A DNA stretch of 64,000 bases from positions 730,001-794,000 of the forward strand of contig JAYKKI010000095.1 of the NCBI GenBank assembly GCA_039881145.1, read 5' to 3'. The stretch comes from Druceiella hillmani. Lineage: Eukaryota; Arthropoda; Insecta; Lepidoptera; Hepialidae. Of the stretch, positions 59,910 to 64,000 are shown one piece after another. Each line of letters opens with the position of its first letter. The first letter of the stretch is position 1. Below the pieces are notes generated by a model. The model saw nothing but the letters and a program-made list of their open reading frames with translations. It was not told the DNA's origin and did not search any database. Both the position numbers and the translations under genes were made by a program.

Positions 59910-62220
59910 CGTCAACCACTGTTTCATCAATACACAATAAGAATAACGCCTGAAAGTGATCACTTTCGTCTTAGTAAACCTTAGGTGCTTATTGTTATTT
60001 ACTCATATTAACGAGTAAATAATATGAGTATACACACTATTAAACGCCTTTTAAATTCCACTCGTATACTAGACAATTCACTGTGATCTTGTAAGGTACA
60101 ATCAAACTTCGAATAGGAATAAGCCAGTTCCAGCACAGCTTCAAAAAATATTTTTCTTTTACAAAAGTTTTAATTTAAATATAATATACAAAAAGAAATT
60201 CAAATTCTTCTTTCTAAACTTTATGAAAGTCATTTGTTGTTATAATTAATAGATTATTTACTATAATTTAAAAACTAACTTAAATACATTACTTCCGTAT
60301 TGCGATTTATTTAACTGTTACTAATAATGTAATGATAATACTCAGAAATTTCCTCTGCGTTACCTTAAGCTTTGTTAATGATAAAGTTATCGTTAAATGA
60401 TAAAGTTTATTACATTTGAATACAGACATATCAATTATCTACTTTACTTATCAATTAAAAACAATTACCCAACTAAGGACACAAAATAATGTAACTATTT
60501 TGCTGTACTCTTAATTACATTTTATTCAGCTCTTATTAAATGAAATATAAATACAAATAACAATGCTTCAAAAGATGGCCAGATTTTTGACACAGCAAAT
60601 AACTGTTCGTAACACTCCATTAAAAATAATGGATTTTGAGATTGGATTTTATAATAAACATTTATTAAAGTTGAAAAAGTTTAACAATTCTTCTAATTAT
60701 ATATTATATATTTATTTACAATCTGTAACTCTGCGGGAATATAAGAAAAACCAAATATCCAAAAATTCATTAAATATTACAAGGTGACATTATATTAATT
60801 TTAATAGGTCATTTTTACATAAATTACATAAGTTTAAAAAGAACATAAAATTTTTAAAAACAATTCATAAGTCAACAGTTTATTTCCGTGAATGCGATAA
60901 ATCCCTATAATCGATAAATCATTTTTCTGAATTGTCTTGACCGTATAATAATAACAGATTGAAAATTCAAATTTAAATTAAATAAAAAATTTGATTAAGG
61001 TGGAATAAATTAAATTTTTTATTATTAAATTAAAGAAAAATAAATTTTCTTAATTATATAAGTTGCTTCATAGCGATGAATCTTTCAAAACTCGTAACTT
61101 TTTTGGTTCAGAATTTCCTTTAAAGCATAAAAAATGTTCACCTAACTTTTTATTTGTTTGGTTTTTACCATAAATTATATAAATTGTCATTTGATATAAT
61201 ATGTCAATAACCATCATAATTTTTCAAATCGTTGGTTCTTCATTTACCCGTTATAATTTTTTCAATCATTGGTTATAAATCTCAAAAAACTAATCATGAT
61301 GGTACTATATTCTTGTTTAATAAAACAAAGCCGTACTAAACCATTGTTTACGACATTAGGAATATTTTGGCGATTGCAAATTATTACGTAGTTGGGGTTA
61401 AAGAAATATTAGAAAATACTAATTTATGTATTTCTAGGGAAATATATTTTTTGCACGTAATCAAATAATAAGATACATTAAAAATCAAATGACGTCTAAT
61501 TTGTTTAGCAAATCAATGTGCATGGAAACCTTTTTTTTATTACTTTTGACAATACACATGTTGATTAAATATTTAGAAAAATCATCGAATAATAATGAAA
61601 AACGGTATGGATAGATGCTGTCCTGCAAATCCCTTTACCTAAGTTTAACTTTACTCACTCTTAACCCGTATTAATGTTTACTCATAAACCCATTATAGAA
61701 CCTTTCCTAATTTAAGTCTTGCGAATTAACGAATGTTATTATTAAAATTCTGTCAATTAATACAAATTATATCTTCATCCAAGTCAAATATGTATAGTGT
61801 ATTATTATGTTCATTTACCATATCCTTTGTAATTATTCTGAGTTGAAAATATTAATTCTACTTTAAATATATAAAATAAAGACTTAAACGTATTTGATCT
61901 TAAATGGGCATTTTAGTGAAGTTTACATCATAATTTTCCAGTAGAATTCACCTCAAAAATGTTATAGGATATCATACTGATAATCACAAGTTTTCTTATT
62001 TTACTAAGCCATAAATATGTGTATATAGAGAAGTAATTAAAAGATTTTTTACAAGGCCATAAATATGTATAGAAATAATTACAAGATATTTCAATCACTT
62101 TGTATATTCTAGTATGTATTTTTTGCTAGAAACACTAAACAAAGAGTTTCGTGAATAATTCAGATTTTCCCCAGCACCAACTATGTCTGCAATATTCATG
62201 CTCACCAATTCTTCATACTC
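59910..62220. other. Non-coding A+T-rich stretch
   Basis: No gene recognised. The open frame at 60563-60787 has no motif. A CCATAAATATGT-centred direct repeat lies at about 62008 and 62057. Confidence 0.5.
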
Positions 62221-62224
62221 ATAC

Positions 62225-62530
62225 TAAAACTTCTTTTAACAGGTCCACCGACAGCAACTTGCCTAAGTTATAAAGTTACAAGTAAAATATTGGTTCGCAC
62301 ACTTGAGTACTTCACAGTAATGTTTGCGAAAGCCATCTGTAGCATAAAAATATCCATTTACTCTCAGCGAATTGTAAATTTGGAGAAGCTTTAAACCGAC
62401 AAGAATAAACGAGAACTTCAACAAATAATTTTGTCAGTATTGTAATGTGACCCAAAACTGAAAGCATTATTGTTACATCTTACTTTCTTTAGATGTTAAC
62501 AGAAAATAATGTAACACCCAAATTAGAACT
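62225..62530 (-). repeat. Dispersed family A, copy A7
   Basis: Minus-strand reading gives NGYFYATDGFRKHYCEVLKC and YFTCNFIT, the same core as A5 and A6. Upstream flank TGTAACAATAATGCTTTCAG is shared with A5, and the ACTTCACAGTAATGTTTGCG segment with A8. Confidence 0.75.
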
Positions 62531-62601
62531 TGAGCACAATTGAATAAATTTTAATTCAATATTATAAAAGGGACAGGATATCGTGGGAAATAAATTAACT
62601 T

Positions 62602-62629
62602 AAAATATAAGCCTCCTGGCTTATATTTT
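62602..62629. repeat. Short perfect hairpin
   Basis: Twelve-base arms (AAAATATAAGCC and GGCTTATATTTT) around a TCCT loop. It has no T-run context that would make it a convincing terminator. Confidence 0.8.
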
Positions 62630-62639
62630 ATCTCCTAAA

Positions 62640-63558
62640 AATGCTAGTAAATAGTTAGTTTTGTTCATTATTAAGTAGTAAATTGTTAGTTTTGTTCATT
62701 ATTATTTGTCGTTTTATTCATTCATACAATTGAATAGTTGATATAATAATTCTATAATCCCTAGGAGATTAAGCAAAGGGCATCTATGTTGAGAGAAAAT
62801 TATTGACTTCCTGAGGGATAAATACAATTTATGATTTTGTTTGACACCACTTTATCAAGTACATTCATAGTTAACTGTGTTTTAAATAACTTACTGCTAC
62901 ATAAATAAATTTATCTCACTTTTCAATAATAATTAAATTAATTACATAAACGCATATTCGGAATGACAATGAAAATTATTTAAAAATACTCTTTGATTTA
63001 CATTCTATATTCTTCGAAGAGAATGTAAAATAAATATATATAAAAATAGTATAATTATTTAAACATTTTTAAACACAAAAATAACAATAAAATATTTAAA
63101 CTGAGTGCATATCTAAACTTACTGCTCCATTTACTTTAATATCCTATAGAGTGCGTAATGTTTGATGCTTGCAGTGGATGATATTATTATGGGATAAGGA
63201 ATGTTTAACTGCACTCTCAATTGTAGAATTTTCATTACACTTTTTATTCTATTAAGCCAGTACTGACCCGCAATTTCCCTCGTATGAAAAAGGCAAAAAA
63301 TGGTTAAGTAGTTTCATATGTTTATACACATTTATGTTCACGCTTTTTCCTCTAAAGGTTTAATTACTAAAAAACTAGAAAAGACATATTATATTCCGGA
63401 GTAATAATATTATATATTCATCTCCATAAAAACGGCGGTATTTATATAAATTCAACAAGATTCATTGTAAAGACCTAGCGGCGGAAAGAACAAATACAAA
63501 TAAACATCTTCATTAATTTTCTAAAATTTACATTAATTTAAAATGTCTTCTGCTTCTC
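62640..63558. other. Non-coding A+T-rich stretch
   Basis: A GTTAGTTTTGTTCATTATTA word is tandemly duplicated at about 62656 and 62686. No gene. Confidence 0.5.

Positions 63559-63618
<60 letters not shown>
63559..63618. repeat. (TA)n microsatellite
   Basis: Uninterrupted TA alternation. Confidence 0.95.
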
Positions 63619-63619
<1 letters not shown>

Positions 63620-64000
63620 GTATCACCTTCGTTATTACGTATATAATAAACATTCTGCGTCTATTACATTATAACATATTTTCTTCTAACAATACATTTG
63701 TTTTGATTGTCATAGTGTGTGGTTTTACAACATTTTTGTGAACACTATACACAAACTAAACAAACGAAATTAAACAATATTTATAAAAAATACTCTTGCA
63801 AAATTGTTAGAATTATTAGGGAACTAGGATAAAAATCCTAGGGATATAAAAGTATATTCTTTAGTGGATGGAAGTGAGGAAAATCCAAAAAATGCTGCTG
63901 GAGACCAATCGATATCAGCGATATTATACTCGTATATATTCAAACTTAAATTCAGTGTGCATGGATCTTTACAATACAATGCAACTTGTATTGTAAAAAT
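63620..64000. other. Non-coding A+T-rich end of window
   Basis: Nothing recognised. Confidence 0.5.

Overview
The window is strongly A+T-rich eukaryotic intergenic DNA. I found no intact host gene, no spliced exon series I could defend, and no tRNA, rRNA or CRISPR array. The relics of mariner, Tc1, jockey-like and RTE-like transposons, plus LINE/SINE tail motifs I remember from insects (around 10403-10444, 31861-31930 and 40470-40544), suggest an arthropod, most likely an insect. I cannot name the species.

Recognisable coding material is all decayed transposon. There are five relics, all on the minus strand: a jockey-like LINE reverse transcriptase with its C-terminal region (7250-8480), a mariner transposase C-terminal half (13109-13620), the last ~60 residues of a second mariner transposase (22017-22199), an RTE-type LINE palm plus C-terminal region (27470-28330), and a nearly full-length but frameshifted Tc1-type transposase (53150-54172). 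None can make an active protein as it stands.

The rest is repeat structure. Tandem arrays lie at 15880-16640 (~121-bp units), 20475-20985 (3 x 168 bp), 40615-40932 (3 x 106 bp), 44420-45190 (~131-bp units), 49880-51510 (about 11 units of ~156 bp resembling the 3' tail of an RTE LINE) and 51510-52330 (~85-bp units). A ~1.4-kb segment is tandemly duplicated at 44335-47030 and the copies differ in internal repeat number. Dispersed families include one with about nine diverged copies that share a short peptide-like core, a three-copy family (5925, 19012 and 34985), and a foldback MITE family (28568, 39749 and 54483). Several long hairpins (3734-3820, 5584-5758, 30641-30699, 59854-59908) and more than a dozen long (TA)n microsatellites are scattered throughout.

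Nothing here works as a pathway or operon. The most unusual features are the adjacent arrays at 49.9-52.3 kb, the first apparently built from a LINE 3' tail, and the nine-copy dispersed family whose reading frame seems better preserved than its DNA.
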